Positions 45,308 through 53,561 of a stretch of DNA of 64,000 nt are shown piece after piece (positions within the stretch are counted from its first letter, which is position 1; each line of letters begins with the position of its first letter). The translations under genes were made by a program, and so were the position numbers. The stretch covers positions 1-64,000 of the forward strand of contig CAWAMS010000002.1 of assembly GCA_963783245.1 (NCBI GenBank), read 5' to 3'. A model generated the notes under the pieces. The model ran no database searches and was not told where the DNA came from. It worked only from the letters and a program-made list of their open reading frames with translations. The DNA is from Bog-473 sp963783245. Lineage in GTDB: Bacteria; Actinomycetota; Acidimicrobiia; Acidimicrobiales; RAAP-2.

Positions 45308-46270
45308 GTGACGACGAAGGTAGAAGGCTTTGACGGCCTGGTCGAACCGTTCCGCACGGAGCTGTTGGCGTTCTGTTACCGGATGCTCGGCTCGGCTCAT
45401 GACGCCGAGGACTTAGTCCAGGACACCTACCTGAGGGCATGGCGGGCGCGGGAACAGTACGACGTGACGCGCAGTTCACTGCGCACCTGGCTCTACCGGA
45501 TCGCCACGAACGCCTGCCTAACTGCCTTGGAGGTCCGCGGCCGCCGACCGCTGCCCTCGGGGCAGGTGGTCGCGTCGGACCCGCTCGGGCCCTTCGTCCC
45601 GGGAGAGCACGCCGCCTGGCTTCAGCCCTTACCGGACTCGTTGCTGGACGCAGGCGATCCGGCTGGAGCCGTGATCGACCGCAGCAGCCTGCGTTTGGCC
45701 TTCGCCGCCGCGCTCCAGCACCTGTCGGCGCGTCAGCGTGGTGCGCTGATCCTGCGTGACGTGCTCAGCTTCTCCGCCTCCGAAGCGGCGGAGATCCTGG
45801 GCACCAGCGTCGTGTCGGTGAACAGCTCCCTTCAGCGGGCGCGTACGCGAGTGAAGGAAGTGAACGCCCGACAGGAACGCCTCAGCGAGCCGTCCGCAGC
45901 CGAGCAGCGTGCCTGGATCGATCGCTACATGAAGGCGTTCGAGAAGGCCGACGTCGAGGGTCTCAAGCGGCTGCTCACCGAGGACGTCATCATGGAGATG
46001 CCACCAATGCTCAACTGGTTCGCCGGCCCCGGCAACTACGGCCTGTTCATGGGGTGGGTCTTCGAGCAGGCCGGAACGGACTGGCGTCTGATGCCGGTGG
46101 CGGCCAACGGCCAGCCCGGGTTCGCCGCCTACCGGGGCGTGGGTGGCGGCTACGAGCTGCACACGCTCCAGATCTTCACCGTCACCGCTGAGGGCATCAG
46201 TCGGAATTCGGTATTCCAGGACCCCGAGGTCTTTGCATCCTTTGGTTTGGCGCCCGGGCTCGAAGCCTAG
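45308..46270 (+). CDS. ECF sigma factor with C-terminal SnoaL-like domain (SigX5/SigG type)
   Basis: 320 residues. Region 2 is FCYRMLGSAHDAEDLVQDTYLRAW, region 4 LSARQRGALILRDVLSFSASEAAEILGTSVVSVNSSLQRARTR. From about residue 200 a SnoaL/NTF2-like domain follows (RYMKAFEKADVEGLKRLLTEDVIMEMPP). Sigma factors of this architecture lack a classical anti-sigma factor; the C-terminal domain controls activity instead. GTG 45308 follows GGGGCGGGGGC. The 5' neighbour encodes a free-standing SnoaL-like protein. Confidence 0.88.
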   Translation: MTTKVEGFDGLVEPFRTELLAFCYRMLGSAHDAEDLVQDTYLRAWRAREQYDVTRSSLRTWLYRIATNACLTALEVRGRRPLPSGQVVASDPLGPFVPGEHAAWLQPLPDSLLDAGDPAGAVIDRSSLRLAFAAALQHLSARQRGALILRDVLSFSASEAAEILGTSVVSVNSSLQRARTRVKEVNARQERLSEPSAAEQRAWIDRYMKAFEKADVEGLKRLLTEDVIMEMPPMLNWFAGPGNYGLFMGWVFEQAGTDWRLMPVAANGQPGFAAYRGVGGGYELHTLQIFTVTAEGISRNSVFQDPEVFASFGLAPGLEA

Positions 46271-46606
46271 AGACATCGATGATGATCACGACCGCTTACA
46301 CAGAAATCTGACACTCTCGGCGTCCCCGAAGTGCCTACGGCGGTAAACCTTCGCGGCACAGAGCGCCATCGAAGCTGACGACGGCGCACAGATGGAAGAG
46401 CCTTGACAGCCTTGGCATGGAGCGCATTCGGATGGATCCTGGGAGCGTCGACTGTGCCATGTCGCGCCTACGTCATCGGTGCTGAGAGTGAATGTGCCCG
46501 AACATTGGGCCGTTGCGAGCGTGGTTATGCGAGGCATGGGTCACGGACCTCCACGCCACGCCTCCAGGGACAACCGGCCCGGCGAACACCGTCGGCGCTG
46601 TCCCGA
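46271..46606. other. Intergenic stretch without a supported gene
   Basis: 336 bases between the sigma factor and the promoter of the second ArsR gene. Short open frames exist on both strands but none has a ribosome binding site or family resemblance. The motif TTACACAGAAATCTGACAC near 46294 looks like the end of a transposon but no inverted partner is seen. Confidence 0.5.
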
Positions 46607-46654
46607 TTGACATCGCCGATGAGAGGTGTAACCTACAACTAAATGGTTGTAGGT
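46607..46654 (+). promoter_or_regulatory. Promoter and perfect palindromic operator of the second ArsR gene
   Basis: TTGACA (46607-46612) and TAACCT (46629-46634) are 16 bases apart, and the ATG lies eight bases after the -10 box, so the message should be leaderless. ACCTACAAC (46631-46639) and GTTGTAGGT (46646-46654) form a perfect 9+9 palindrome with a six-base centre that contains the start codon. It overlaps the -10 box and the transcription start, the expected place for autorepression. Confidence 0.75.
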
Positions 46655-46996
46655 ACTCCGGCTCGCGAGAAACAGACCGACCGGTTGTTTTTCGCGCTCA
46701 GCGATGCAACACGGCGCGACATTGTCACGCGGACTCTCGATCGTGAGCGCTCCGTCAGCGAGCTCGGCCGGCTGTATCCGATCAGCCTCACCGCCGTGCA
46801 AAAGCACGTCGAGGTCCTGGTCGGCGCTGGTCTGGTCTCGAAGCACCGCAGCGGACGGGAACAACTCGTGCGCGGCGAGGTCAACCAACTTCGGCGAGCG
46901 CACAAACTTCTCGATGAACTCGAAACGGTGTGGCGGGCCCGCATCGAACGCTTCGAAGGCGTCCTCAATGAAACTACTGGGAAGGAAAGCAAATGA
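46643..46996 (+). CDS. ArsR-family repressor (second copy)
   Basis: 117 residues: LFFALSDATRRDIVTRTL, the recognition helix region PISLTAVQKHVEVLVGAGLV, then a wing with KHRSGREQLVRGEV and a C-terminal dimer helix. No metal-binding cysteines. It is the non-metal subgroup that travels with SRPBCC genes, and it overlaps one (ATGA at 46993). The strong promoter and perfect palindrome over the start codon indicate autoregulation of the pair and perhaps of the PNPOx-like gene 45 bases further on. Confidence 0.9.
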   Translation: MVVGTPAREKQTDRLFFALSDATRRDIVTRTLDRERSVSELGRLYPISLTAVQKHVEVLVGAGLVSKHRSGREQLVRGEVNQLRRAHKLLDELETVWRARIERFEGVLNETTGKESK

Positions 46997-47490
46997 CCGA
47001 ATGGAATGTCGACAAAAACGCACAGACCAGGACAATGGTCATCACCGCGGAGTTCAAGACGTCCATCACCAACGTGTGGCAGCTGTGGGCTGACCCGCGC
47101 CTGCTCGAGCGGTGGTGGGGACCGCCGGGATTCCCGGCCACCTTCGAGCATCACGACCTCACGCCGGGTGGCACGATCACCTACTTCATGTCCACCCCCG
47201 ACGGCGGCGAGCGGTTCGACGGCACCTGGAGCGTGATCGAGGTCGATGCACCGACCAGGCTCGTGGTCGAAGACGCCATCGTCGAAGATGATGGAACGCC
47301 AAGCGACGGCAATTCCATGACTCGCATGGAGATCGACATCGAAGCGACCGGCGACACGACGCGCATGATCCTCACCACGCATTTCGACTCGCTCGAAGGG
47401 ATGGAGCAAGCGATCGCCACGGGCGTCGCCGAAGGCATGAAGGCGTGCATGTCCCAGATCGACGCCCTGCTCGCCGAGATCCCGGCCTAG
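46993..47490 (+). CDS. SRPBCC / AHSA1-like protein
   Basis: 165 residues with FKTSITNVWQLWADPRLLERWWGPPGFPATFEHHDLTPGG at the N-terminus (the ERWWGPP motif of the AHSA1 group) and a long C-terminal helix (LEGMEQAIATGVAEGMKACMSQIDALL). It has a START-like ligand pocket with no known catalysis. It is coupled to ArsR by a four-base overlap, the same arrangement as at 1.1-2.0 kb but clearly divergent in sequence, so the two pairs are not a recent duplication. Confidence 0.85.
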   Translation: MTEWNVDKNAQTRTMVITAEFKTSITNVWQLWADPRLLERWWGPPGFPATFEHHDLTPGGTITYFMSTPDGGERFDGTWSVIEVDAPTRLVVEDAIVEDDGTPSDGNSMTRMEIDIEATGDTTRMILTTHFDSLEGMEQAIATGVAEGMKACMSQIDALLAEIPA

Positions 47491-47535
47491 GGATTCGGCG
47501 CAACCAAATCCCGATCAGGAGAGCGAGGGAATGGG

Positions 47536-48187
47536 ATGGCAGCGGAGGACGTGACAGCGGAGATCCATGGGTTCAGCGAGCCGGGCTCGCTGCCGACGCC
47601 GCGGGCGGTTGGAAATCGAGCAACTACGCGCCGCGGACACCTACTGGCTATCCACAGTCCGTTCCGACGGTCGACCACACGTCACGCCGCTGATCGCTGT
47701 CTGGCACGCGGAGGCGCTCTGGTTCGCCACCGGGCCCGACGAGCGCAAGGCGAGGAATCTGGCCGAAAACCCGTCGTGTGTGCTGACGACGGGACGGAGC
47801 GCCCTGATTGAGGGCGCGCTTGACCTCGTGCTCGAGGGTCGGGCTGAGCAGGTGACCGACGATGCGGAGCTTGAGCCACTCGCGATTGCGTTCGGGGACA
47901 AGTACCCGACCGGCCCGTGGGACTTCGTTGTGCGCAACGGTGCATTCAGCGACCGAGGTGCCGGTGGGCGCGTGATCGTGTTCCGCGTGCGCCCGATGCG
48001 AGGCCTGGGGTTTCGCAAGGGCGATCGCTTCAGCCAGACGACCTGGCGGGGCTTCCGATACGCTCGGACGCCGAAGCAACCTAGAGGAGCAGACCGCCCA
48101 CGTTGCCGCTCTCGTGACACGGCTCCGCGACTCTATCGCCGAGAGTGCTGCCTCTCGCGAGCAGAACCACTGCTTGTTACCCAATGA
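47536..48187 (+). CDS. Pyridoxamine 5'-phosphate oxidase-like FMN/F420 split-barrel protein (one frameshift)
   Basis: The N-terminus (MAAEDVTAEIHGFSEPGS) is in one frame; after a break near 47610 the other frame carries the family core: RAADTYWLSTVRSDGRPHVTPLIAVW, LWFATGPDERKARNLAENPSCVLTTG and FRKGDRFSQTTWR. These proteins bind FMN or F420 and act on varied small molecules. The usual family end lies near TTWR (48050); the ~45 residues beyond look non-homologous and may result from another frame change. GAGCGAGGG precedes ATG 47536. Likely part of the ArsR-SRPBCC operon. Confidence 0.7.
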
Positions 48188-48245
48188 GGTCGTGTTCGAG
48201 GGCGGGGATGGCGTGTCCGTTGGTAACCAGGCGCCGGGCTTGTAG
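48080..48245 (+). pseudogene. Possible gene fragment with coiled-coil character
   Basis: In the frame one base after that of the PNPOx-like gene, LEEQTAHVAALVTRLRDS is followed by LLPNEVVFEGGDGVSVGNQ and a stop at 48243-48245. The composition looks protein-like, but no start codon, ribosome binding site or family match is visible. It may be the displaced C-terminus of another gene. Confidence 0.25.
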
Positions 48246-48285
48246 GGCATCGGTGGCCCCAAGCCCAATGAGGAAGTGAGTAAAC

Positions 48286-49170
48286 GTGCCAGTTTCGATC
48301 GAATACATCACCCGAGAGACGGCGTCGAACCTGTGGCGCAACCGCCTGATGACCATCGCCGCCGTTCTTACGGTTGCGGTTTCGCTGACCTTGGTGGGTG
48401 GGTCTCTGCTCCTCCGACAGGGCGCGGCGAACGCGTCGGGTCAGTGGGAGCGCGGGACGCAAGTGACCATTTTTATGGAGCCCGGCGCTAACCGCCAGGA
48501 GATCAGCGCGGTGGGGACCCAGTTGACCCAGCTCAATATCGTCCGCCAACCGTGCGTGTACTGGAACAAGGCGCGTAACTTCGCCGAAGCCCACAAACTC
48601 TTGTCCTCCGACATCATGCAGGCTACAACGAAGTCCGAGTTTCCGAGCTCGTTCTGGTGCACACCGACGACGCTGCCCGATGCAAACCAGGTCATCACCG
48701 CCTTCAAGGGGACTCCCGGCGTGCTGACGGTGACTGCGCCGATCCAACAGATCCACACCGAGGAGAAGGTGATCAACGTCCTCAAGTGGGTGCTCTTGGG
48801 CATCGCGGTCGTGCTGATCGTCTCGGCTGCTGTCTTGATCCTGAACTCCATACGCATGGCCATCTTCGCTCGGCGTCGGGAGGTGTCGGTGATGAAGTTG
48901 GTCGGCGCCACGAACTGGTTCATCCGGGTGCCGTTTATGTTCGAAGGCCTGATCCAGGGTCTGGTCGGATCCGGTCTGTCCGCGTTGGCAGTCTATTTCT
49001 TGTATCTCGCCATTAACCATGCCGGCGGCGGGAATAACAGCAATGTGTTCAGCGCCATGCATATGACCGGCGGGGAGGTTCTCTTCACCGATATCGTCGT
49101 CGTGTTCGTCGGCGCGTTGATCGGATCGCTCGGATCGGGCATCGCCATTCGTCGCTTCCTCGACGTGTAA
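48286..49170 (+). CDS. ftsX: FtsX-family permease-like protein, orphan
   Basis: 294 residues. Topology is FtsX-like: an N-terminal cytoplasmic segment (EYITRETASNLWRNRLMTIAAVLTVAVSLTLVGG with the first helix), a ~140-residue extracellular loop with two cysteines (PCVYW and FWCTP), then three helices with the conserved RRREVSVMKLVGATNWFIRVPFMFEG between them. FtsX works with the ATPase FtsE to activate cell-wall hydrolases during division. No ftsE, smpB or hydrolase gene is nearby, and the gene lies within the accessory island, so it is likely an extra copy. GTG 48286 is the start. Confidence 0.88.
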   Translation: MPVSIEYITRETASNLWRNRLMTIAAVLTVAVSLTLVGGSLLLRQGAANASGQWERGTQVTIFMEPGANRQEISAVGTQLTQLNIVRQPCVYWNKARNFAEAHKLLSSDIMQATTKSEFPSSFWCTPTTLPDANQVITAFKGTPGVLTVTAPIQQIHTEEKVINVLKWVLLGIAVVLIVSAAVLILNSIRMAIFARRREVSVMKLVGATNWFIRVPFMFEGLIQGLVGSGLSALAVYFLYLAINHAGGGNNSNVFSAMHMTGGEVLFTDIVVVFVGALIGSLGSGIAIRRFLDV

Positions 49171-49267
49171 TCAGCTTCACGAGCTCTCGATTCACGCCCG
49201 AACCTCTTCGTTGTGCGCAGCGGGACTCTAAAGCGTTCCCAACGGCCAAGTCGCTAGGAGCGGCCGA

Positions 49268-49489
49268 TTGGCTCCGGTGTGGAGAGGTACCTATGGCAAC
49301 GAGTGTTCGGATCAGGAGCCGTCAGATAGGGGATCGGCAATCGAAGAGAGCGGTCAACTCTATGCCATGGACCCTGCTGCCCTCGGACTCGACCCGGACC
49401 GGCTCACGTACACGGTGGTGGGCGACTTGGCCACGGCTGCGGAGAAGGCCCGCCGCGATGCACCCTCCATCGCTGCTTGCGACATTTGA
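49268..49489 (+). CDS. Short open frame, doubtful
   Basis: The 349-base gap between ftsX and the convergent oxidase gene holds one possible 73-codon frame; its second half (YAMDPAALGLDPDRLTYTVVGDLATAAEKARRDA) has normal protein composition. There is no clear ribosome binding site and no recognised family. It may be a fragment of a lost gene. Confidence 0.25.
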   Translation: MAPVWRGTYGNECSDQEPSDRGSAIEESGQLYAMDPAALGLDPDRLTYTVVGDLATAAEKARRDAPSIAACDI

Positions 49490-49519
49490 CCTGCCTTTAG
49501 CTCGGTGTCGGGCATCAGC

Positions 49520-50899
49520 TCAACTGAACCCAGGTGTCGGCACTCCATGCCGTGCGTACGGGAACAGTCCGGCGGGGTCGTGCTGGGCACGGATCATGTC
49601 AAGACGCTCGTGTTGCTCTGCGGTCCACGAGTGCACAACAGCATCCGAGTCGTTGGCCCGACCTACAAAGTTGATGACGTTGACTGGTGCGCGCCACTGT
49701 TCCACTGCGCCCAGTACGCCACGGACGGCATCCCTCCGGTCGGAATCAGTGAGTGTGGGGACGGGTGCGCCGTACACGTTGAGCAGGTGCGGGGTAGAGC
49801 GGCCTCCAACTGCATCCGGCTCCGGAGACGCCTGTCGCGTAGCCGGCCCCATCGTCCTTATTTCAACGGACGCCAAGGGGCGATCAGCCGCAAGGTCTGC
49901 GGCCCCGAGCACGGCATCGACCGTGTCCGCGTCGAGCGTTGCCAGCGAGACGGTCCCAGCGGTAACCGCAATCGGGTCTCGGGGATCGCCGTGGATCGTC
50001 CCGAGTTGCGCGTACGGGAGGTCCCGGACGGTGTCGAGCACAGTCTGGGCCACGCCGCGGATGTCGTCGATCTGGGCCCGTGCCGCGGCACTCGACTCCA
50101 CGCTGGCAAAGCGGACGTGCACAACATGCCGACCTCGGATCGCGTCGGGAAGCGCAGCCACCGGAGGGAGGCGGAGCAGGGCGATCGACGTGGTCGATGA
50201 TCCGGGCAGCGAGGGGGCCCAGTCCGCGTAGGCGCTGAGGACCGCGGGTGCGTCCTCGGCTGCGAAATACACGCCGCCGCCGTAGACGTGAGTCATCTTG
50301 AGGAGGTCGATCGTGACCGAGGTGACGACACCGAATCCACCCTTTCCGCCTCGTAGCGCCCAGAACAGATTGGAGTGGTTGTCTTCGGACGCCGTGATCA
50401 GACCGTCCACGGGCGTCACGATGTCGAAGGAACGGGCATGGTCGCTGCTGAACCCCATGGAACTCGCAAGAGGACCGAGTCCGCCCCCGAGGAGATAGCC
50501 GACCACGCCTACACCCGGAGCCGACCCGCACAGCGGGGCCAGACCACGAGGGACGGTCGCCGCCAGGACCGCTTCCCAGGTCAAGCCGGCACCGACGCGA
50601 GCCGTTCGCTCGGTCACGTTGACTTCGATGGTATCGAGATGCCGCAAGGTCATGGCCACACCGCCTTGAAGTCCCTGGAGCCGACCGTGCCCAGCGCCCA
50701 GAACGGTCAGGGTCTCGCCACGTTCGGCCACCACAGCGATCGTCGACGAGACGTCAGTGGGTGACCGTGCGCCGATCACCACGTCGGGTGCGCATGTGAC
50801 CGCAAGGTCGAACCCGGCAACCGCGTCGGCGTACCCGCCATCGCTAGGTTGCAGCACATTCGACACCCCTGACCGAGTCAGTGCAGTTGCCGTATTCAT
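49520..50899 (-). CDS. FAD-linked oxidase of the berberine-bridge/PCMH type
   Basis: 459 residues: an N-terminal FAD-binding PCMH domain (VLGAGHGRLQGLQGG with the histidine that usually links FAD covalently; GYLLGGGLGPLASSMGFSSDHARSFDIVTPVDG; FWALRGGKGGFGVVTSV) and the C-terminal BBE segment (HDPAGLFPYARHGV). No second covalent cysteine is evident, so mono-covalent FAD is likely. The enzyme would oxidise an alcohol, sugar or alkaloid-type substrate with oxygen. GAGAAGTCGGAG lies just before ATG 50899. It is probably in one reverse-strand group with the following two genes. Confidence 0.85.
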   Translation of the reverse strand: MNTATALTRSGVSNVLQPSDGGYADAVAGFDLAVTCAPDVVIGARSPTDVSSTIAVVAERGETLTVLGAGHGRLQGLQGGVAMTLRHLDTIEVNVTERTARVGAGLTWEAVLAATVPRGLAPLCGSAPGVGVVGYLLGGGLGPLASSMGFSSDHARSFDIVTPVDGLITASEDNHSNLFWALRGGKGGFGVVTSVTIDLLKMTHVYGGGVYFAAEDAPAVLSAYADWAPSLPGSSTTSIALLRLPPVAALPDAIRGRHVVHVRFASVESSAAARAQIDDIRGVAQTVLDTVRDLPYAQLGTIHGDPRDPIAVTAGTVSLATLDADTVDAVLGAADLAADRPLASVEIRTMGPATRQASPEPDAVGGRSTPHLLNVYGAPVPTLTDSDRRDAVRGVLGAVEQWRAPVNVINFVGRANDSDAVVHSWTAEQHERLDMIRAQHDPAGLFPYARHGVPTPGFS

Positions 50900-51014
50900 C
50901 TCCGACTTCTCCCTGGCATCAGCGAGCTGTCTCGCGTGGTGGTTCGCAAAGGCCACGCGACTGTCGTGGGCTGCGATTGAACATACCTGGGCCAAACTTC
51001 TGTGCACAGCTTCA

Positions 51015-51488
51015 TTAGGCGGTAACCAGGACCGTGCAGAGCGCCAGGATGCCCAGCATCTGAAGTCCGGCTCGTTTGTTGATCACGCTGTCCCATCGTT
51101 GCTGAAGCTGCCGAGCATCCGCTGGTACCTCTTCACATCGAGCGGCGGTTGTCAGCTGAGCATTGATTGGGGCACTGATGCGCGCATAGATGACGAGCCA
51201 GGCCACCAGGGCGATCACCGCAACGGCGCCCGGAATCGTCGCACGTGCATGTCCAGCCAAACCGATGACGACTGTCCCGGCGATGGCGGTGAGAAGACCG
51301 GCGACACCCGGCACACGCATTCTCCGGTCCGCGAATTCGTGCACTCGGCCCATGGTGCACACGAGCGTCCGATCGTCCACCAGGGCAAGCGCCGGACGGA
51401 GCGCGATTGCGCAGAACACGTCGGTCCCATAGATGACCCCGACAGCCAGCACGGAGATCACGACGAGCGCCTGGCCGAGCGAGGTCAC
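51015..51488 (-). CDS. DUF1772-like four-helix membrane protein
   Basis: 157 residues with four membrane helices (ALVVISVLAVGVIYGTDVF; GVAGLLTAIAGTVVIGLAG; PGAVAVIALVAWLVIYARI; LQMLGILALCTVLVTA). The asparagine-rich SAPINAQL segment and the later WDSVINKRAGL fit the DUF1772 family, which includes anthrone oxygenase-like proteins. GTG 51488 overlaps the stop of the SnoaL-like gene upstream. Function is unknown; the neighbourhood (SnoaL, BBE oxidase, TetR) resembles small oxidative modules of aromatic compound metabolism. Confidence 0.65.
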   Translation of the reverse strand: MTSLGQALVVISVLAVGVIYGTDVFCAIALRPALALVDDRTLVCTMGRVHEFADRRMRVPGVAGLLTAIAGTVVIGLAGHARATIPGAVAVIALVAWLVIYARISAPINAQLTTAARCEEVPADARQLQQRWDSVINKRAGLQMLGILALCTVLVTA

Positions 51489-51925
51489 TGCTTGGCCTCC
51501 GCACCTCCGAGATCGAAGGGGGGAATCACCCCGACCGCTTGGAACACCTCGAGCATATTGAGCTCGTCCCAATGCTCTACGAACTCACCGTTCTCGGTTC
51601 GCCAGATGTCGATGGAACGCATCTCGATCGGGTTCCCAGTGGCAGGGATGCCGTAGAGAGGACCGAGGTGGGTGCCCCGGTAGATGAACCGGCCAACCAC
51701 TCGGTCACCCGCCACCACCAGATCTGCCATCGTCCCTGCGATGTCGGGAAAGGCCGAGAAGAAGTTGGCCCAGAAGGTGCGGTTGGCTTCGCGACCATCT
51801 TCCACGAAGTCGTTGTGGTTGATGTAGTTGACGGCCACAAAGTCGTCCACGGCATCCGGATTGTGGTCGTTCAACATCCTGAGAAAGCGCTCAGCGAGGA
51901 CACTCCCCTCAACGGTCTCTGACAT
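51485..51925 (-). CDS. SnoaL-like ester cyclase family protein
   Basis: 146 residues: FLRMLNDHNPDAVDDFVAVNYINHN, FPDIAGTMADLVVAGDRVVGRFIYRGTHLG, MRSIDIWRTENGEFVEHWDELNML. This is the SnoaL-type polyketide cyclase pattern with the conserved His and Asp in VEHWDE. GGAG lies upstream of ATG 51925. The gene is divergent from tetR across a region with two operator-like palindromes, so the reverse operon SnoaL-DUF1772-(BBE oxidase) is likely under that TetR. Confidence 0.85.
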   Translation of the reverse strand: MSETVEGSVLAERFLRMLNDHNPDAVDDFVAVNYINHNDFVEDGREANRTFWANFFSAFPDIAGTMADLVVAGDRVVGRFIYRGTHLGPLYGIPATGNPIEMRSIDIWRTENGEFVEHWDELNMLEVFQAVGVIPPFDLGGAEAKQ

Positions 51926-51969
51926 GGTGTTGCTCCTTTCGGCACTCACGGTAAGTGCTGTTCTAGCAA

Positions 51970-52016
51970 CGCTAACTTTTATAGCGGTGATTGTCAACGC
52001 GCTAGTTCTCCTAGCG
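51970..52016. promoter_or_regulatory. Twin 17-bp palindromes (TetR operators)
   Basis: CGCTA-N7-TAGCG occurs at 51970-51986 and again at 52000-52016, centres 30 bases apart, inside the 107-base divergent region between the SnoaL gene and tetR. The second copy is perfect for six bases per arm (CGCTAG/CTAGCG). Size, symmetry and placement fit cooperative binding of two TetR dimers that control both genes. Confidence 0.8.
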
Positions 52017-52032
52017 ATGATAGGATCAGAGA

Positions 52033-52614
52033 ATGACGAGACAGGATCGTCGCGAGCGTGAGCTGGCCGAGCGACGCCAGGTGATAGTCGACGCGGCCCG
52101 GGAGCTAGCCGAGGCAGAGGGCTGGGAGTCGGTGACCACCCGCCGACTGGCTGACCGCATCGAGTACAGCCAACCCGTCCTCTACAGCCACTTCGAGGCT
52201 AAAGACGCCATCGTGACCGCTGTGGCTCTCGAGGGATACAGCGAACTGGCGACCTTGTTGCACACTGCTCGCCAGCAGGCCGATTCGCCTGACGGCGAAC
52301 CACGAGCAGTGGCCACTGCCTACTTGGAGTTTGCACGTGCGAACCCGGCGCTCTACGAAGCAATGTTCGCCATGAGTATCGATCTGAGCTTCGCACAGAA
52401 CGACACACCCACTCCGGTGCACGCGGGCTTTGTCGAGATGCGGGACGCACTGGCGACGTCGGCTGGTAGCCGCGACCTCGAGACATTCACTGAGATCGTC
52501 TGGAGCGGCCTGCATGGTCTGGCGACACTCTCCCGGGCCGGCAGACTGCGCCCTGATTTCTACGAAGGTCGCCTGTCCATGCTGATGGATCAGCTCTCTA
52601 CGGCACCTGCCTGA
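52033..52614 (+). CDS. TetR-family repressor
   Basis: 193 residues. N-terminal helix-turn-helix: IVDAARELAEAEGWESVTTRRLADRIEYSQPVLYSHFEAKDAIV. The C-terminal part (LHTARQQADSPDGEPRAVATAYLEFARANPALYEAMFAM) is of the TetR_C_13/WHG type often linked to oxidoreductase genes. Divergent from the SnoaL-like operon, with twin palindromes in between, so that operon and the repressor itself are the likely targets. ATG 52033 is chosen. Confidence 0.9.
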   Translation: MTRQDRRERELAERRQVIVDAARELAEAEGWESVTTRRLADRIEYSQPVLYSHFEAKDAIVTAVALEGYSELATLLHTARQQADSPDGEPRAVATAYLEFARANPALYEAMFAMSIDLSFAQNDTPTPVHAGFVEMRDALATSAGSRDLETFTEIVWSGLHGLATLSRAGRLRPDFYEGRLSMLMDQLSTAPA

Positions 52615-52640
52615 ATCCGTTCGAAACCCGTTGGAGAAGG

Positions 52641-53561
52641 TCACAAAGTAGCGAGCAAGCGGTTGAGGTCAGGCGATGAACGCCGGTCGCTCGGCAAGGT
52701 TGCCCGCAATTCGATAGCGAGGGAGCGCATCTCTTCGGGAGCGGCCCGGGCGTGCCCAGCGAACCAGAGTTCTCCTCTCGGGCTGGCGAACAACCTGCGC
52801 CAGTAGGTGATCGCGACAACTGTCGGCAGGCCGTAGAGGATGCGGAGATTGGTCGGAATCTCCATGTTTCCTTCTGACCGCAGCGCCCTGAACGCTTGCT
52901 TTGTCGCACGGACCATCAAACGCATGGCCGGAGGGTCGGCTGCGAGTCTGGCAGGGTCGATGCCAACGCGGTAGAGGCTGAGTGCTATCGGGACGACGAA
53001 CGCGGCATGGGCCAGCAGCCAGGCGTCGATGGCGGCACTCACTTTTGCGGAGAAGCCAGCATCATCGAACACCTGGCGCAAGCGCTCGATTCGAGGAGTC
53101 GTCTCGCCGTTTGCCTCGCCGAGCATGGTCTTTTGCTGATCGATCAGCACGTACCTGATCACTGGACCATCCCGAACACCTCCGACCGCAGGGAATCCGA
53201 ACAGAGCTCGTTTCCCCAGGGTTCTCATGAGCTCTCCCTGGTGGCCGGCCGTGTTGCCGAAGAACAGCACGTCTGAACCGCCATCCCTCAAGGCAGCCAG
53301 AGTCCCGAGTGTTCCGATCAATTGCTCGGCGCGGACAGGGACCAAGATCAGGTCATAGCGACCGCCTGAAGCCTCGCTCACCGTGGGCAACCGCATCTCC
53401 AGGCGGTCGCCGGAAATCGCCTCCTGCAGGATCAGACCCTCAGTCTGCAGTTCTGAGAGCCTGCTGCCACGAGCGAGAAGGATGACTTCGTGCCCTGCCT
53501 GGTTCAACCTGGCGGCATACACGCTGCCAATCACTCCGGCACCAAACACGAGAATCCGCAA
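52641..53561 (-). CDS. Ketopantoate reductase (PanE/ApbA) family protein
   Basis: 306 residues. N-terminal NADP-binding fold (ILVFGAGVIGSVYAARLNQAGHEVILLARG) and a C-terminal helical domain (AAIDAWLLAHAAFVVPIALSLYR) of the ApbA fold. The catalytic lysine of true PanE (in the NKxxxN region) is not evident, and HAAFVVP replaces the usual KLxxNxxxN stretch, so this is probably a paralogue acting on another 2-oxo or hydroxy acid. It converges on tetR. Confidence 0.75.
   Translation of the reverse strand: MRILVFGAGVIGSVYAARLNQAGHEVILLARGSRLSELQTEGLILQEAISGDRLEMRLPTVSEASGGRYDLILVPVRAEQLIGTLGTLAALRDGGSDVLFFGNTAGHQGELMRTLGKRALFGFPAVGGVRDGPVIRYVLIDQQKTMLGEANGETTPRIERLRQVFDDAGFSAKVSAAIDAWLLAHAAFVVPIALSLYRVGIDPARLAADPPAMRLMVRATKQAFRALRSEGNMEIPTNLRILYGLPTVVAITYWRRLFASPRGELWFAGHARAAPEEMRSLAIELRATLPSDRRSSPDLNRLLATL

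Noticed and set aside
46290..46320. A sequence resembling the end of an IS256-like transposon
   Set aside because: No matching inverted repeat, target duplication or transposase fragment could be found nearby.
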